From contig NC_089320.1 of assembly GCF_036669915.1 (NCBI RefSeq), positions 4,808,039 to 4,872,038 of the forward strand: DNA of 64,000 nt, given 5' to 3'. Every line of letters starts with the position of its first letter. Positions within the stretch are counted from its first letter, which is position 1. A model generated the notes under the pieces. The model was not told where the DNA came from. It did not search any database and saw nothing but the letters and a program-made list of their open reading frames with translations. The translations under genes were made by a program, and so were the position numbers. The DNA comes from Pocillopora verrucosa. Taxonomy: Eukaryota; Cnidaria; Anthozoa; Scleractinia; Pocilloporidae. Shown here piece after piece: positions 1 through 12,156 of the stretch.

Positions 1-449
1 TTGTATGTGGTATATCAGTTGCGAATATATGTATGCATGCATGCCCCGGGCTATATATGCTTCGGGTTGGTTCTCGGCAGGCTTCCCTAAATAAACTTAT
101 TTGGTGTACACTACTGTGTTATTTGTTGTGTAGTGGAGACAAAATTAAATATTTCTTTGCCAGCTTCAATAATGACCGGGGATTAATTTTAGATGATAAA
201 ACAAAGGATTATGCCGACAGAAATACCAGAGGTCAAGTAAATTCGTTACATGAGGTCACACAACTCGGGTAATATTCAGGGTGAAAATTTGCATATTTGA
301 GCGGTTGAACGAAAGAACTCATTTCTCAAAAACTAAAATACATTTTCACAAAAAAAACCACACCACAGTTGTTAGGACATATTGGGCTACAAAATGTGAA
401 AGTACGGGAGAAAACGAATCTAGGCGACTTGCCGCTATTTGTCTGATGC
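1..449. other. non-coding flank, no gene seen
   Basis: Short AT-rich sequence left of the LINE relic. The open frames here are short and resemble no family I know. It may hold the decayed upstream part of the LINE that becomes readable at about 450, but I cannot show that. Confidence 0.4.
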
Positions 450-1525
450 ATGTTGACATTAGCTCTTAATATTTTTCTGAACGATCTGTTCTCTTATATT
501 AATCGTGCTTATTTGTCCAACTATACCAATGATAACCAAATTTTTTTAAGTGATCGCGATCCTGAGGTGGTCCTTAAGTCCGTAATCAATGGCGATATCG
601 CTGTCGCAAGTCTTTGGTTTGATGATAACAAGCTAGTGCTCAATCCCGAGAAATGTAAGGGTATTATTCTTCGAAAAAGCTATCCTGGTGATCTTTCCTT
701 TAGTATTAATGATGAGCAGGTTCCAATTGTAGACCATTTAGATCTTTTAGGTGTAACTATCGATAACTAGCTAAATTTTAGCAAACACATTGCCAATATT
801 ACTAAGAAAGTTGGAAAGTAGTTAAATGTTTTGAGCAGACTTAGGAACATGCTATCAATCTCCTTGAAAATGTGCCTCTACAACTTGTACGTAATGTCTT
901 ACTTCACTTACTGTTCTGCTATTTGGTTCAACTGTAATGAGTCTGATAATCAGAAGCTGGAAAGGCGAGAGTTTTAAGGTGTGTCTACAACAAACGGGTG
1001 CCCCTTTATGATAATTATGACTACGGTTTAACTTTGTCTAATCGTCGACTACAGGACATTGCTATATTGATTTTTAAAGCTGTAAACAGCATGTAATCGG
1101 AAAATAAGCGACTTGTTTATCGTACGAAATAATGTGAAAAACTTAAGAGGCACCAACAAGCTCGTCGTCCCATGTAAGAATGCTACAACCTTTGGCTTAA
1201 AATCTATATCTTTATTGGTGCCAAAGTATTGAATTCCTTACTGGATGAACTACGCTCAACGACAATTCTTAAGGAATTTAGGAATGCTGTAAGAGAGCTA
1301 CATTTGCAATGTACAGTCTATTAAGATCTTCTCGCTGTTATAATTTTTAAGAGTTAAGATTGTTTACTAACTTTAAGTAGTTGGAAAGTTAGTCATTAGT
1401 CATTTTTCAATTTTTCGTTAGTTTTCTTACTTTTTTCGGCATATTAGCACGTACTGCCAGGGGCCTGATCAGCCTCATTAACCCGAGCTGAAATAAAATT
1501 ACGTACTTACTTACTTATTTCGCAG
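450..1525 (+). mobile_element. LINE reverse transcriptase relic (non-LTR retrotransposon)
   Basis: The frame from 450 to 770 reads like the palm of a non-LTR reverse transcriptase: an FLNDLF-like start, the catalytic box region (expected YADD, here decayed to YTND), then NKLVLNPEKCKG and LLGVTID, which match the usual downstream blocks. Past the stop at 768-770 the homology continues, with further stops, through NFSKHIANITKKVG and a YNLYVMSYFTYCSAIWFNC stretch typical of the thumb region, to about 1320. The 3' end is followed by an AATAAAATTACG stretch and a (TTAC)n tail at about 1500-1518, as in CR1/L2-like LINEs. The mutated catalytic box and stops show it is dead. The clade call is tentative. 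Confidence 0.75.
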
Positions 1526-1529
1526 GTCT

Positions 1530-4500
1530 TTTTGTTAACGAAGAAAACTCCCATTTGCAACCTATGCAGATAGGTGAATGGCTGGATTTTTGTAATCAAC
1601 ACCAATACCACGACTTTTTAAATTCCAGAGAAGAAGGTGCTCAAGCTTAAAAATCTTCTGAGCACCGCAATCACGGACGAGTCGTCTTCGTATCGCGAAT
1701 TTGCTAGAATAGCGGGCTCTATAATTTCGCTTTCCTTAGCAGTGGGTCCTATTTCGCGTCTTTTCACCTGACAAATGTACCTAGCGATCGAGTCTCGATC
1801 AGGATGGGATCGCACCTTTCGTTTCCTTGCAGCACTTTTGAAAGAGTTGAAATCCTGATATTCGAACATCGGTTCATTTAATGGTTACTCTCTTCGACCT
1901 CCGCCTGACACGTCTACCGTCATATTCTCTGATGCAAGCGATGTCGCCTTTCGCGGGTTTTCAGCATCGTTAGACGGTTTAGCGGTCACCGGTATGTTCA
2001 CGTTTGATGACCTCGGTCAAAGCTCTACTTTCCATGAGCTGAAAGCTATCTACTATGTGTTATTGTCCTTCGCGGGCCAGCTTACGCACCAGAGGGTAAA
2101 AGTTTTCACTGATAATCAGAGAGCTTCCAGAATAGTGTCCATAGGTAGTTCTAAAGTTCGCCTCTAGTTGGTTACATTATCTTTATTTCAGTTTTGTTCT
2201 GCACGGGATATATCCCTCGAATCATGGTGGATTCCCAGATCGCTGAATGAGAAGGCTGATCAGCTCAGTAGGTTTTGCGATAAAGATGAATCCATCTGTT
2301 TTCCGGCTAGTGAATCGGTCGCAATCGACCGTTTTGCAACGTAGGACAATGCTTAGCTCCCAAGATTTAACTCGAAGTTCGCTTCTCCTGGTTCCAGTGG
2401 GGTGAACGCCTTGGTGCAAGACTGGAGTGGTGAGAACAATTATATTGGATTTGTCCCTTAGTCAGCCTCGTGGTCGATTCCGTCCGTCATCTGACATCAT
2501 ATGTTAGTCGCACAACCCTGATCATTGCAGAATGGCTCTCGTCGTATTTTTGGCCTTTTTTATGCCAGGGATGTCAGTTTAAGCCTTTCGTGGTAGAAGT
2601 TTTTGCCCTCCCGGCGATGAGCAACCTTTTGCTAGAAGGGCCAGGACAGAAGCAAATTTATAATCACATGCGTTAGTCTTTCGCGGTTGCCCAAAATTCA
2701 GAATGTTATAGCTTTACGCTTAGATTTTCAGCGAGTTTCTTTTCTATATCCGCGTAGCATAGCACGCCTTAATTGGCATAGAAAAGGAAGCTCACTCTTC
2801 CAGAGCAGCCAAAAGAGCCTTTATTCGCAGATAGGTCCCCAATAGGTTTTTCGGGATCCGGGATTGGGCTGGATAAGAGGGGAGCGAGATGCGGGATTGC
2901 TATCATGAGCGGAAATCTATCTTCTCAGTCCACGAAAAGCACCAGCCGAACAGGCTCTCTAGCATTCAGGAGGCGGTCGGGCTGTTCAGTGACACTCTTT
3001 GAGTTATTGTGCGGCAATGAAAATTATATCAGAAGCGAAGTTGCCAATTAACCAAAATTCCTCAAAGGCCCAAAGGGTAACAAGGCATCTAGGACTGCTG
3101 CGTCAGTTGACATGCTTAACGGCCTCGAAAACCCCCACGGTGTTAGATTATCCAAGAAACTTTGGAAATGCAGCAAAAGATAGCTGAAAGGGGACAACCC
3201 GTTGGGCGGTGTACTATTTTACAAATCCAAATTCTTGGTATCCTCTACTTGAACGTGCCATGATCCTGTCGGCCATACCAGCAATTCAACTGTTACCACC
3301 TCTACAGGTGACAGTACAGAGCATATAGAAGATAAGGGATTGGGCGTAAACATTTATTGCAGCAGTGCGTCAGCGCTCTGTCGGACAAGAAACAACGGTG
3401 GCAATAGCTGGAGCTCCCTCTTTGTACCTCTATCAGAGAGAAATTTAGCGCGGCGAACCGGTCAGCCTCGAACGCTCTGACTTCGAGGAACAGCAAGAAA
3501 ACAGCAGGAAACAAGGCGAAAAGGAAGATGAAATATTATCGGACGATTCCCCGTGTGATGATGGTGACATTCCATCTTTGGAACGAGAGGCTGATTTTTA
3601 CCTTGGAAGATGAAAATCAGCTTCGAAAGAAGTATTCGCTTCAACTGCAGTGTTAAGGCTGTCATGCCTTTGCCACCGGAGATTGATTCGCTATAACTTT
3701 GATTCGTGTTAAACCGCAACAATGACGTTACTGTTTGTCCGTTAGGGACGTGATCTTTTAAGTTCCACCCAGAACCGCATTTTAGTTGGTTGTCTTGCTT
3801 TGGGCTAATGATAAGACGTGTTTATCGGAAGAGCGCCTTTTTGCCCACCTTATCTCGAAGTTCGTTTTGGTTAAACTCTTAAAAGCGGGACTGTTATGCA
3901 AGTGCCTTTGTTCCTTTTTTTTGTGCTTGTCTAAATATCTAGTATTTTGGTAGTTTCGCCTAGTTTTTACACAATTTTCCTTATCGCTCGCTTTCGCAAC
4001 CTTGTAGCACGTGGCTTACGTTGTTCACGCTTCGTTAGAACGCTACACGTTTTTCCCACTTGGCTATTAGTTTTTGTTAGAGTTCGTTTTCAAGCAGTGT
4101 TCCTTTATCCTTTTTTTTTAATTTAGCTCACCTTCTTCCTTACTGCGTTAAATAAAACGATTCAAGGCTTGTGCGCAAAATATATCCTCGCTTCATAGCG
4201 TGTTTTCATTTGCGAAACTCATAGTTGTCGTCGAAAAGTTGCTTCGCTTGTGTCGGCCGCTACAAGCAGAATTGTGTTCAATTGAGTCTTCTTTATCTTC
4301 CTTGTTATGAAACTATGGGATTGCCGTCATCTTTTTTTGTTTTATGCACTTGTTGACATTGTTATTCGTTTCTTTGATACCGACCTGTCTGTGTTAATAC
4401 GTTTGTCTGTGATCAAAGTTTAACGGAAGGAAGTCGTTACCGTGACTAGCGTACGTTATTCGGGAAAAACTATCAAAACTTCTAAAATAAACGATATCAT

Positions 4501-4800
4501 CATCCTTGTTCGATATCATTAGCTTTGTTCGTCGTATGTTTGAGGCTAAGTCTCGCGAATATTTCTACTCTAGCAAATAGGTTTCCGTAACTACGCTAAG
4601 ACATGATTTTAAAAAGCACATAGAACCTTTCGTGGACGACGTTTCCAAGTTAGGTATGCATAGTATTAAGTCTGTTGCCGCGTTCAACCCCGCTTACGGG
4701 CGTATTCCAGGCGACCTATTGGATATACACGCGGGGGGAAGTGTCCTTCTTCAAAGAGTAGATGTATTAAGCACACAGAACACATATCCAGCTTATTATT
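1530..4800 (+). mobile_element. decayed DIRS-like (tyrosine recombinase) retroelement
   Basis: A frame at about 1620-1765 reads IPEKKVLKLKNLLSTAITDE then an ARIAGSIISLSLAVGPI block, typical of the end of reverse transcriptase in DIRS-type elements. From 1920 to 2290 an RNase H-like domain follows: VIFSDASDVAFRGFSA, a FHELKAIYYVLLSF block, the VFTDNQRA motif, then SWWIPRSLNEKADQLSR. At 4560-4790 a frame contains a GMHSIKS block and continues as expected for a damaged tyrosine recombinase C-terminus (family pattern HSLRSGGA...GRW). Stops and frameshifts occur throughout. The 2.7-4.5 kb interior is not readable. RNase H followed by a tyrosine recombinase fits DIRS or a relative; a gypsy relic next to an unrelated recombinase is the alternative. 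Confidence 0.55.
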
Positions 4801-5284
4801 ACAAAATGTAGATTTCTAGAATTTTCTAGAAAATTCTTTCATGCTCCTTAAAGTAGCGGTGATATAGATAATTTATCAATTTCCAGCTTTTTCTAGTATA
4901 TTCCAGATTTTCAAGACTTTTTCAGCATTTATTCCAGGTTTTTCAGGTGTTTACTTCATGATGATTCACTCTGACTAATGACTATAATAACTTTTACTTG
5001 CCATTTAACCATTTCAATTAATTTATTAGATGTATAAAACAAGGCTAAGCCCGTAATTTACCATGAATCTTACCAGGCTTTATGTTTGTAGAATTCACAT
5101 GCCCAACAAAAACAAGAATCATGTCTTTTTTTGCCAGCAATACCCTGAACAAATTTCTTTGAAATTCTATGAATTATCCAAAATATGTTACATATTAAAG
5201 TCTTTTCTTTGTTGCTATGACTGTCCTGAACTAAAATAACATTGTCTTTTTTGATAAAAAAAAAACAAGGACAATAAATGTTTC
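4801..5284. repeat. AT-rich spacer with TTTTCTAGA/TTCCAG-rich repeat
   Basis: Around 4805-4950 the sequence repeats short TTCTAGAA and TTTTCCAG-like words. A similar stretch lies at about 10320-10515. No gene is seen. Confidence 0.3.
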
Positions 5285-6829
5285 TCATAGCTCTCTCTGT
5301 TCTTGTCCTCTGCATTTGGCCTTGTTTTCTTTATTTGCTCTGGCCTTCTTTAGAACCAGGCCAAGGTCCTTTCTCACAGATGACCTTGTAGCTGCAGTGA
5401 ATCCTTTCCTTAGCACAATACCTGTAAAAAGGAAAAAGCAAATGAAAGCAGTTCAAGTAAAAAGCATGTTACATTTGAAACTGTATAGTGCAAAACATAA
5501 ATTATACAAAGGAACTCTTGCTGAAAGAACTTTAATTATTTTTAATCACATGTTAATTACTGAATTTGTAATTGCTGAATTTAAACCAGTAAATAGATGC
5601 AGTCAGCTTACATGTGTGTATCCTTGTTGCCACCCAATTCAGATTATGTGGTGATTCATTCAGGAGGCTGCAATTGTTCTGTTTGTAGATACTCCCTTGC
5701 ACTCCGTTCCATGCGACAAATTGCACAATCTATTAACTGCACCCTCTCAAATGAATCTTCAGGTAATTTATATTGAGTGGCAAAAAGGCTGTAAACACAT
5801 ACATGTAAGCTGGTTTGCCTATGTTATTTGAAGTGCAAATGTAATTGGAAATGTTGACCATTTCACAGCATGTAATATGACAGTATGTATGTGCAGTATT
5901 TTGACATGTGGCCATAACGATGAGAACTTTTCTTTCAGCTTCTGTCAATGTCTGGTGCATATATTTTTAAACAAAAGTCAAGGAAATGCTGCCAAGACCT
6001 GTGACACAAAACCACAAATTCTAATTAACCAATTTAAATGTTTTGAATTTAGCAAAGATATTGGGGTAACTATTAGCCAATTTCTAACAAAAGATGTTAC
6101 TTTTATCAGGGAGACCTAGTTACATGCTTGAGAGACCAGGAGATCCATTCTGTATTTAGGACAGTTAGCACATACAGGTGTATAGAAATAATTAAAGAAA
6201 TACACCTTTAAAAATTAACTCACCTTCTAAAATGCTCCACCTTGATGGACTCAGGCCTGGTCTTGCTTCATAATCTTTATTGCACTGTAAGCCAGTAACT
6301 GATGAATTCTGCAGTTCCTCACTTGAGAACAGCTGCCTTGCTGGTGCCTCCACAGCTGACTTTGCATCGGTAGCATCCTCTATTAACTTGACCAATGTAT
6401 CATGGCAACAGTTTTGACATGAAAAGACATTAACAAGAGAGCATAGACATAAAGCCAAGAATGAAAAGAACCTTCAAAATCGAAAAACCTGTTTGAAGTC
6501 AAAATTCATAAGATTTATGTTTTAACGAGCATTGATGTGGAGACCAAACCAAGGAATTCGAAAGAAAACGGGTTTACCAAGCATTTGTTGCACTTCATGA
6601 CGAAAGTCAATGCAATTGAGAAAAATACTGGGTGTATAAACTCACCAAATATTGCAAGAACATGCCCCTGAAACAACATGGGTCTCTTTGTCGCCGGATC
6701 CGTTCCTTGCAGTGAACATTCATCTTCTTCTCTCACACTGAAGGGATCGCAAGCGATGATCTTCGAGGAACTCTGCGCCTCCACTCCCCACGATTCCCAG
6801 TCAACAACAACGTACTTGTACTTGAGCAT
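5285..6829 (-). CDS. small three-exon gene, unknown function (158 aa)
   Basis: Exons read on the minus strand are 6829-6646, 6379-6224 and 5421-5285. Each has consensus splice sites (TTTG|GTGAGT, TTAATAG|AGG, GAAG|GTGAGT, TTTACAG|GT), and the phases join without a break, ending in TGA. The predicted protein starts MLKYKYVVVDWESWG and has a hydrophilic middle (FEDATDAKSAVEAP) and a basic tail (VRKDLGLVLKKARANKENK). The N-terminus resembles a short domain that in other cnidarian proteins precedes BEN domains, but no BEN domain is visible. This is a weak similarity from memory. Further exons between exons 2 and 3 are possible, and the first acceptor has a poor pyrimidine tract. The splice-phase agreement is the main support. 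Confidence 0.4.
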
Positions 6830-8770
6830 TTTCGGAAATCAAAACTAAACAGAACTCAGCTGAACAGGTTGAGATTTCAAGTTAAAACGCACGCCAAGGA
6901 CGATCACGGTAAAACACGGGGAGATATGAATGTCACAGCGCGAACAGACGCTTCCAAATTCAAATCTGGCGGGGCTTTTGCTTTGATCGTATCGAAAAGC
7001 TGCGGTCACTCCAAAGTCGGCGATAAATATCACAATCTGGGATGAGTCGAAAATGACCATGTTTGTTTAGTGAATGCCGACGAATTTCACCGCTGACCAG
7101 GGGATTGCTGAAACGACAGCTTTTCCGCGATCGCTGTGGACTGTATCCTAAAGAGAATTACTTTTCTTTCTGACAACCTCAACAGTAGGTGTGTGGCAAG
7201 GGCTCCGAAATGCTGCGGTCATTGTCGATAAAGTTGTTTTTAATTAACAAAAAGGTGAGTCATTTACTTATTTATCATTGTACTTGTAGTGTTAAGTATC
7301 TTTCTGCAAAGATTGCTCTTCATAACGTGAGGCCTGACAAAGGCAACTATTCTCAAGGTGTCAATGGTAGTCACAATGTGACTCACAATGTGACTCACAA
7401 TGTGACTCACAATTGTTCATTCTTAAGAAAAATTTGGACTAAAACACAAACAGGAAGACAACAGAAACAATCAATTTTAATTTTATCTTGTATTTTCATT
7501 GGTGTAAATGCCCTTATACGATTTTCTTATTCAAAACTCAGCAGTGAACAGGATAGACTTTTTCACAATTCCCAGCGCCATATTGAACATGCAACCGCGC
7601 ACACGTGAGAACGAGGCTGGGGTTGACTCGTATTAAATCTCTGTTTGCGCTTTGATTGAAATTCATACGTGGACAGTAAAATTGTTCGTTTTTTAAGGAA
7701 AATGGATGGTCCTAGCCGAAATGTCGATAAAGCTAATTTTTCTCTCAAAAAGAAGAGAAAGCAGCGTGCCGCTTTTGGTTTTTCAAATACATTTTATGGT
7801 CCCAATGGTTTGCCTACGAGCTTTCACTTCTTCAAGTTTATGCACAGAGGCATGTATTTTTGCTAAGTATTTATCGTTCTATACTTATCTTATTCTCTGT
7901 GAATAATGGATGAGGATAACTATCGTTGCAAAATTAGTACAAATTTTGTATTAGGTACCTGAATTGTTTTAAGTTCAATAGAGTTTTTTTTTATTCCGGC
8001 AGTGAGTCAATAAGTTCAGTACTGCTCACCTGTTTACTACATGGCTTGCCTAAAACACTCCTAGTAGAGAAACTCTTGAAAAGTAATTGCTTTTAATAAA
8101 ATAACCAAGACACTGCATCTTTCAAATTTTCACTTATTATGGCAGAACCAGAAAACTAGCACAAATTTGGTAGCAATTGTGACAAAAGCAGTTTTCAGTA
8201 GTTGTTTTTGTTTTTTATGATAGTATAATAATCCACTATGGATGCCACATGAAACTCTCATGAAATATTTTGTGTGCTTTATGTATCAATCAATTTGATG
8301 CTTCAAATTGAAAAAAAAGAAAAAGTGAGTTTCACCAACTAAAAGAGTTCTCAACTCAAAGATGATCTATGACACTAAATTTTATTATTCACAAAACTGT
8401 CTTCATAATAAAGAGTTTGATATAAATCTCGCAAAATTAATTTCTCATACAATTCTATGGTTTGGAAGATTCTCTTTCAAACAAATCTTATGGTAACTGT
8501 AACTTACAGTATAAAATAAATATCTTGATATGGATTTATTTCTCAATCTTTTAAGTATCTTCTTTACATCTCAAAATTACATTACCATAACATTGGTTAA
8601 CACAATGCAATAAGAACTAGTATAGCAAACCTTTGTATCAGAAGGCCTCTGAGCGCTAAGCATGGGAATATCAATTCACTGAATGTTTATCACTGACAGA
8701 AACTTAAATGTGTGTAAAGGACTAGCATTGTTGAGATCAGTAGCTGAGAGGAAGCATTTCTGTTCTCTTC
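6830..8770. other. intergenic, no supported gene
   Basis: Upstream of the minus-strand gene at 6829. The sequence holds open frames at 7189-7608 and 7669-7866. The latter starts MDGPSRNVDKANFSLKKKRK if read from the internal ATG at 7701, but has no recognisable homology and no clear splice partners. A first exon with the donor AAAAAG|GTGAGT at about 7254 is possible but unsupported. Confidence 0.4.
7369..7412. repeat. 12-bp tandem repeat (GTGACTCACAAT)n
   Basis: Just over three head-to-tail copies of GTGACTCACAAT. It lies inside a long open frame that I do not regard as a gene; no homology is recognised. Confidence 0.8.
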
Positions 8771-8773
8771 CTT

Positions 8774-8978
8774 TAACCCTTAAATACCCAAGATCTGATC
8801 ATTAATTCTCCCTTCTAGTTGCTACACATTTACTTGTATATAAGTTATGAGAATTTGATTTAAGATCAAGATAACTTCTGCCTGATAAGTTTTAGTATCA
8901 TCATCTGTTTGCTGGATAGTGTTTGGATATTATAGGGAGAAGTTACATGAATCAGTCACTTTTGGGAGTTTTTAAATT
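8774..8978 (+). repeat. MITE-like element, subfamily C copy 1
   Basis: Starts with TTAACCCTTAAATACCCAAG and ends near TTTTGGGAG. The interior (TTGATTTAAGATCAAGATAACTT and GATATTATAGGGAGAAGTTAC) matches the copies at 22.84, 31.5 and 35.29 kb. Confidence 0.6.
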
Positions 8979-9227
8979 GTCTAGTATTTTGGTCTGATTC
9001 TTTCAATGCTGTCTTGCCACCTAATAAATTACTATGAGTCACGAACTGAAATGGTTTTCTATTTATCACGAGCATATTTTGTCCTGCGCCAGATGGGTAT
9101 CAAAATATGACATCTGTCAGTTACAGTTTCCCTCTTGGGTTGATAGAAAGAAGGGTTATAATCAAGTGGTTCTGCAGGCTCTGTTGTTTAGTTTCCCATA
9201 AGATACAATGTACAAATGGCAAACTAA

Positions 9228-9755
9228 AATACATCTTGGTAAAGAAAATGGGAACAACATGAATTGAAGAATTTGGTGCCACAACAAGTACCACTCAACA
9301 ACAGCAGCAATAACAAATCTCCTCTACCTAAAGGGTGAGAGCCTTTTCCTTGCTTTTTAAGCCATACTGAACAGCTAGTGTGGTACTTCCTGTAATTCGT
9401 TCCTCTCAACACAATGTGGCAATATTCTCATGAAACAATGGGGTAATTGTAAAGCTGAATGAAATTCACCTCAAGTAAATTACTGAGATCGCTTGACCAT
9501 CCAAGGGCTGAAATCCTTACCATAGTTGCTTTGTATTTGAAGTTGCTCTGGTTTTGTTCTAGGTCCTGGACATCTGTAAGAAGTTCTCGGTTTTTCCACT
9601 TCTTGATGGAAGGAGGTGTCACATCAGCAAAGCATAAACTTTTGACACTAAGTTGGCTCTAATTCTGGCTGTCGATTTTGAATTAGATTTTAAGATCTCC
9701 CTGAGATCTTTTGCTTTGAGTTTCTGGATGTCATCTAATGACGAAATTTCCATTT
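9228..9755 (-). pseudogene. SAP-like, transposon-associated protein relic
   Basis: From 9755 the minus strand reads MEISSLDDIQKLKAKDLREI and then a SKSTARIRANLVSKV block, which looks like a SAP-type helix-extension-helix motif. A +1 frameshift follows near 9625. The next frame reads VTPPSIKKWKN and later VRISALGWSSDLSNL and NFIQLYNY, ending at a stop near 9431; a third stretch continues VLRGTNYRKYHTS. I recall this order (SAP-like motif, then a GWS-DL and LYNY block) from repeated cnidarian proteins with a SWIM zinc finger, probably transposon-derived. The frameshift and stops show this copy is dead. Low confidence on family. Confidence 0.35.
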
Positions 9756-9759
9756 TGTT

Positions 9760-10726
9760 GTATTAAAGAACCATTTTAAAGGGAAGAATTGCATTGAAAA
9801 GTGCATTAGAACGTGAAATATCAGCAGATCAGCTGTTTGAAAGAACTGCCGGGTCAACCCAGCCTCATTATCGTGTGTGTGTGGTTACTAATCCAATATA
9901 GCGCCAGGAACTGTAGAAAGGTCTATTTGTCAGAGTTCTTAATTGACTATGAGAAATTTATTTAAAACCAACAATGTTAATCATTGTCTAGATGACTGTA
10001 TAATAAAAAAAATCTGCCAATAAATATTGAATGGTGGCTTTGCATAATGAAATAAAATCAGCATGTTGAGAATCCATTTTTCAATGACAGGTGACTTATA
10101 ACTGTACATCAAGTGTACCTGCCCAAAACTGATTGATCTATCCAAGCCAATGACAGTTGTGTAAGTTTTACCACTTTTTAATCTATTATGTATGGCAAGC
10201 TGTAAGGTAAAGTACTTCTTTTCATCTTCTTATTCAAGACTTTAAAATAAAATGAAACTGACTAAGCTGACAATTTCTCTTAGTTTTGCTAAATTTAAAT
10301 AAGTTGTTAACTATTTCTAGCTTATTCCAGTTTCCTGCAAGAAGTAAAGACAGGAAAAGGTTGTCAATTTTTGGCAGCAGCTAAAGCTATTTCCAGCTTT
10401 TGAAAGAACTTAAAACTTGGAAAAACTGGGAAAATGTTTTCTTGAGAGAAGCTAGAATAGGATTTTGGAATAAAGCTGTCATATTCTAGAAATTTCTAGA
10501 ATTTTCCAGAAATTATCAGAAAGCTGGACATCATTATTATAGCTTCTTTAAGTTGTAGTCTGCTCATACAGTGTATGTTAAATGTAGTATAGTCTAATGG
10601 TGGGAGACATGAGTCATGCCTGGCCTGTCTCAGATTTCCTGCCCTTTTTTCTTTTAAAGCTTCTGGCATGCTCGCAAATTGTTTTTTCAATTCTTCATTT
10701 CAATTTGGTAATGCTTGTTTTTACAG
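9760..10726. other. intergenic/intronic AT-rich sequence
   Basis: No exon recognised. If the ACAP relic ever had its BAR, PH and first ArfGAP exons here, they are gone. The stretch 10320-10515 is rich in TTCCAG/TTCTAGAA words like those at 4.8 kb. Confidence 0.35.
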
Positions 10727-11948
10727 GAGTTTGGGTGTTCATGTCTTTAAGGTTTGCTCATTGACTCCTGATGCATGGGAACCAGAGCAAGTCAAGGTAA
10801 CATAAGATGCATACCTTTATTATTTCTAAGCACTACATTTTGGGTTTACAACTGTTGTACTGGACAATGCTCTGGCATAATTTTAAATGGGCTTGCATCT
10901 TAAAGTGTTTAAGGCATAGTCTCTGACTTGGTGATTGAATATTTTTTATTTTAGAGAAAAGGTATAGGTAAAATAGAACTAAATGAATGTTATATAGTAA
11001 TTTTAGGTTTTGTTTTTAAGTTAATGACAGAATCAGGAATTGAATTAGTCAACGGAATTCTTGAGGCAAAAGTCAATTCCCATACAAATAAACCAACTCC
11101 TTAAAGTAGCAGGTACTGTTTTTTATTTTAAATATTAATTCCTAAATTTTTTTAGTTTATAACATTTTTTGAAAAATAATTATCACATGATTTTTGTTGA
11201 AGGGGTGAAAGAGAGACTTGGATCAAGTTAAAATATGTACAACACAATTTTGTTTCCCTGGAAAACTTTCTAAAAAACTGTCAAACTTTGGAAAAAGGGA
11301 TCATTAGAAATCTTGCAAGATTGAAAGTTCACCATGAGGAAAGGGGCACACATTTGGCTGTTGAGAGAACAGACTCCAAAAAAAAGTAAACTTTTCTATA
11401 GGAAACTTGCCATGAAGTCAAAGTCAAAGATGGACAACTGAAAGAGTGTCCCTGTTGAAATACTCTCTGTGGATGTAACAAGTGAAGACTCTGAAAAGTT
11501 AGAACATGTTGCTTCAAATTTTCTCAATGATGAGACTGATAGCAGTGACTTGCATGATGAGGACAGACCGGGAACTAGTGCACCATCAACATCATGTCGT
11601 GACAGTGAGAGGTGACAGGCAGCCTCCATCGGAGCAGCTATGTCTTATGACAAGGGTAGAGATAGGGGAGGTTCATTTGATTCAACCATAAGAGAAGATG
11701 GTGTGACTCACAAGGCAACCATTTGTGAAAGAGTGCAGAATAATGGCAATGGTGACCTGGAGAAAAGACTGAAGGAGGACATGGAGAAAGCAATTGCTGT
11801 GTTGAAAAGAGTTAATCCCAGTAGGGTATGCACCTTTAATTACCAAATAGAGAGGTCTGCACTATCTGTTTATTTATTAATTATATCATTGTATGCTGTG
11901 TTGTAATGTCCTGAGAGTTATTGAGTTGATACTTAGTGGTGATTATTC

Positions 11949-12156
11949 ACCCTTTAAACTCAAACATCAGCATGCATATTCTCCATACTGTTCTCGATAC
12001 ATTTAGTGACATGATGACAAGGAGAATTTGTTTAACAATTCAGTGCCTCTTTAGTTGGTGATCATGTCCTTTATTCTTGTGATGTTAATGTGTGATTCAT
12101 GTGTGAAACTGTAAGAAAAAAGTAGATGCTGGTCACTCTCAGGGGTCAACAGTTTA
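11949..12156 (+). repeat. MITE-like element, subfamily A copy 1
   Basis: Begins ACCCTTTAAACTC and contains GCATATTCTCCATACTGTTC, AAGGAGAATTTGTTTAAC and TTGGTGATCATGTCC; ends near TCAGGGGTCAACAG. Lies in an intron of the ACAP relic. Confidence 0.65.
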
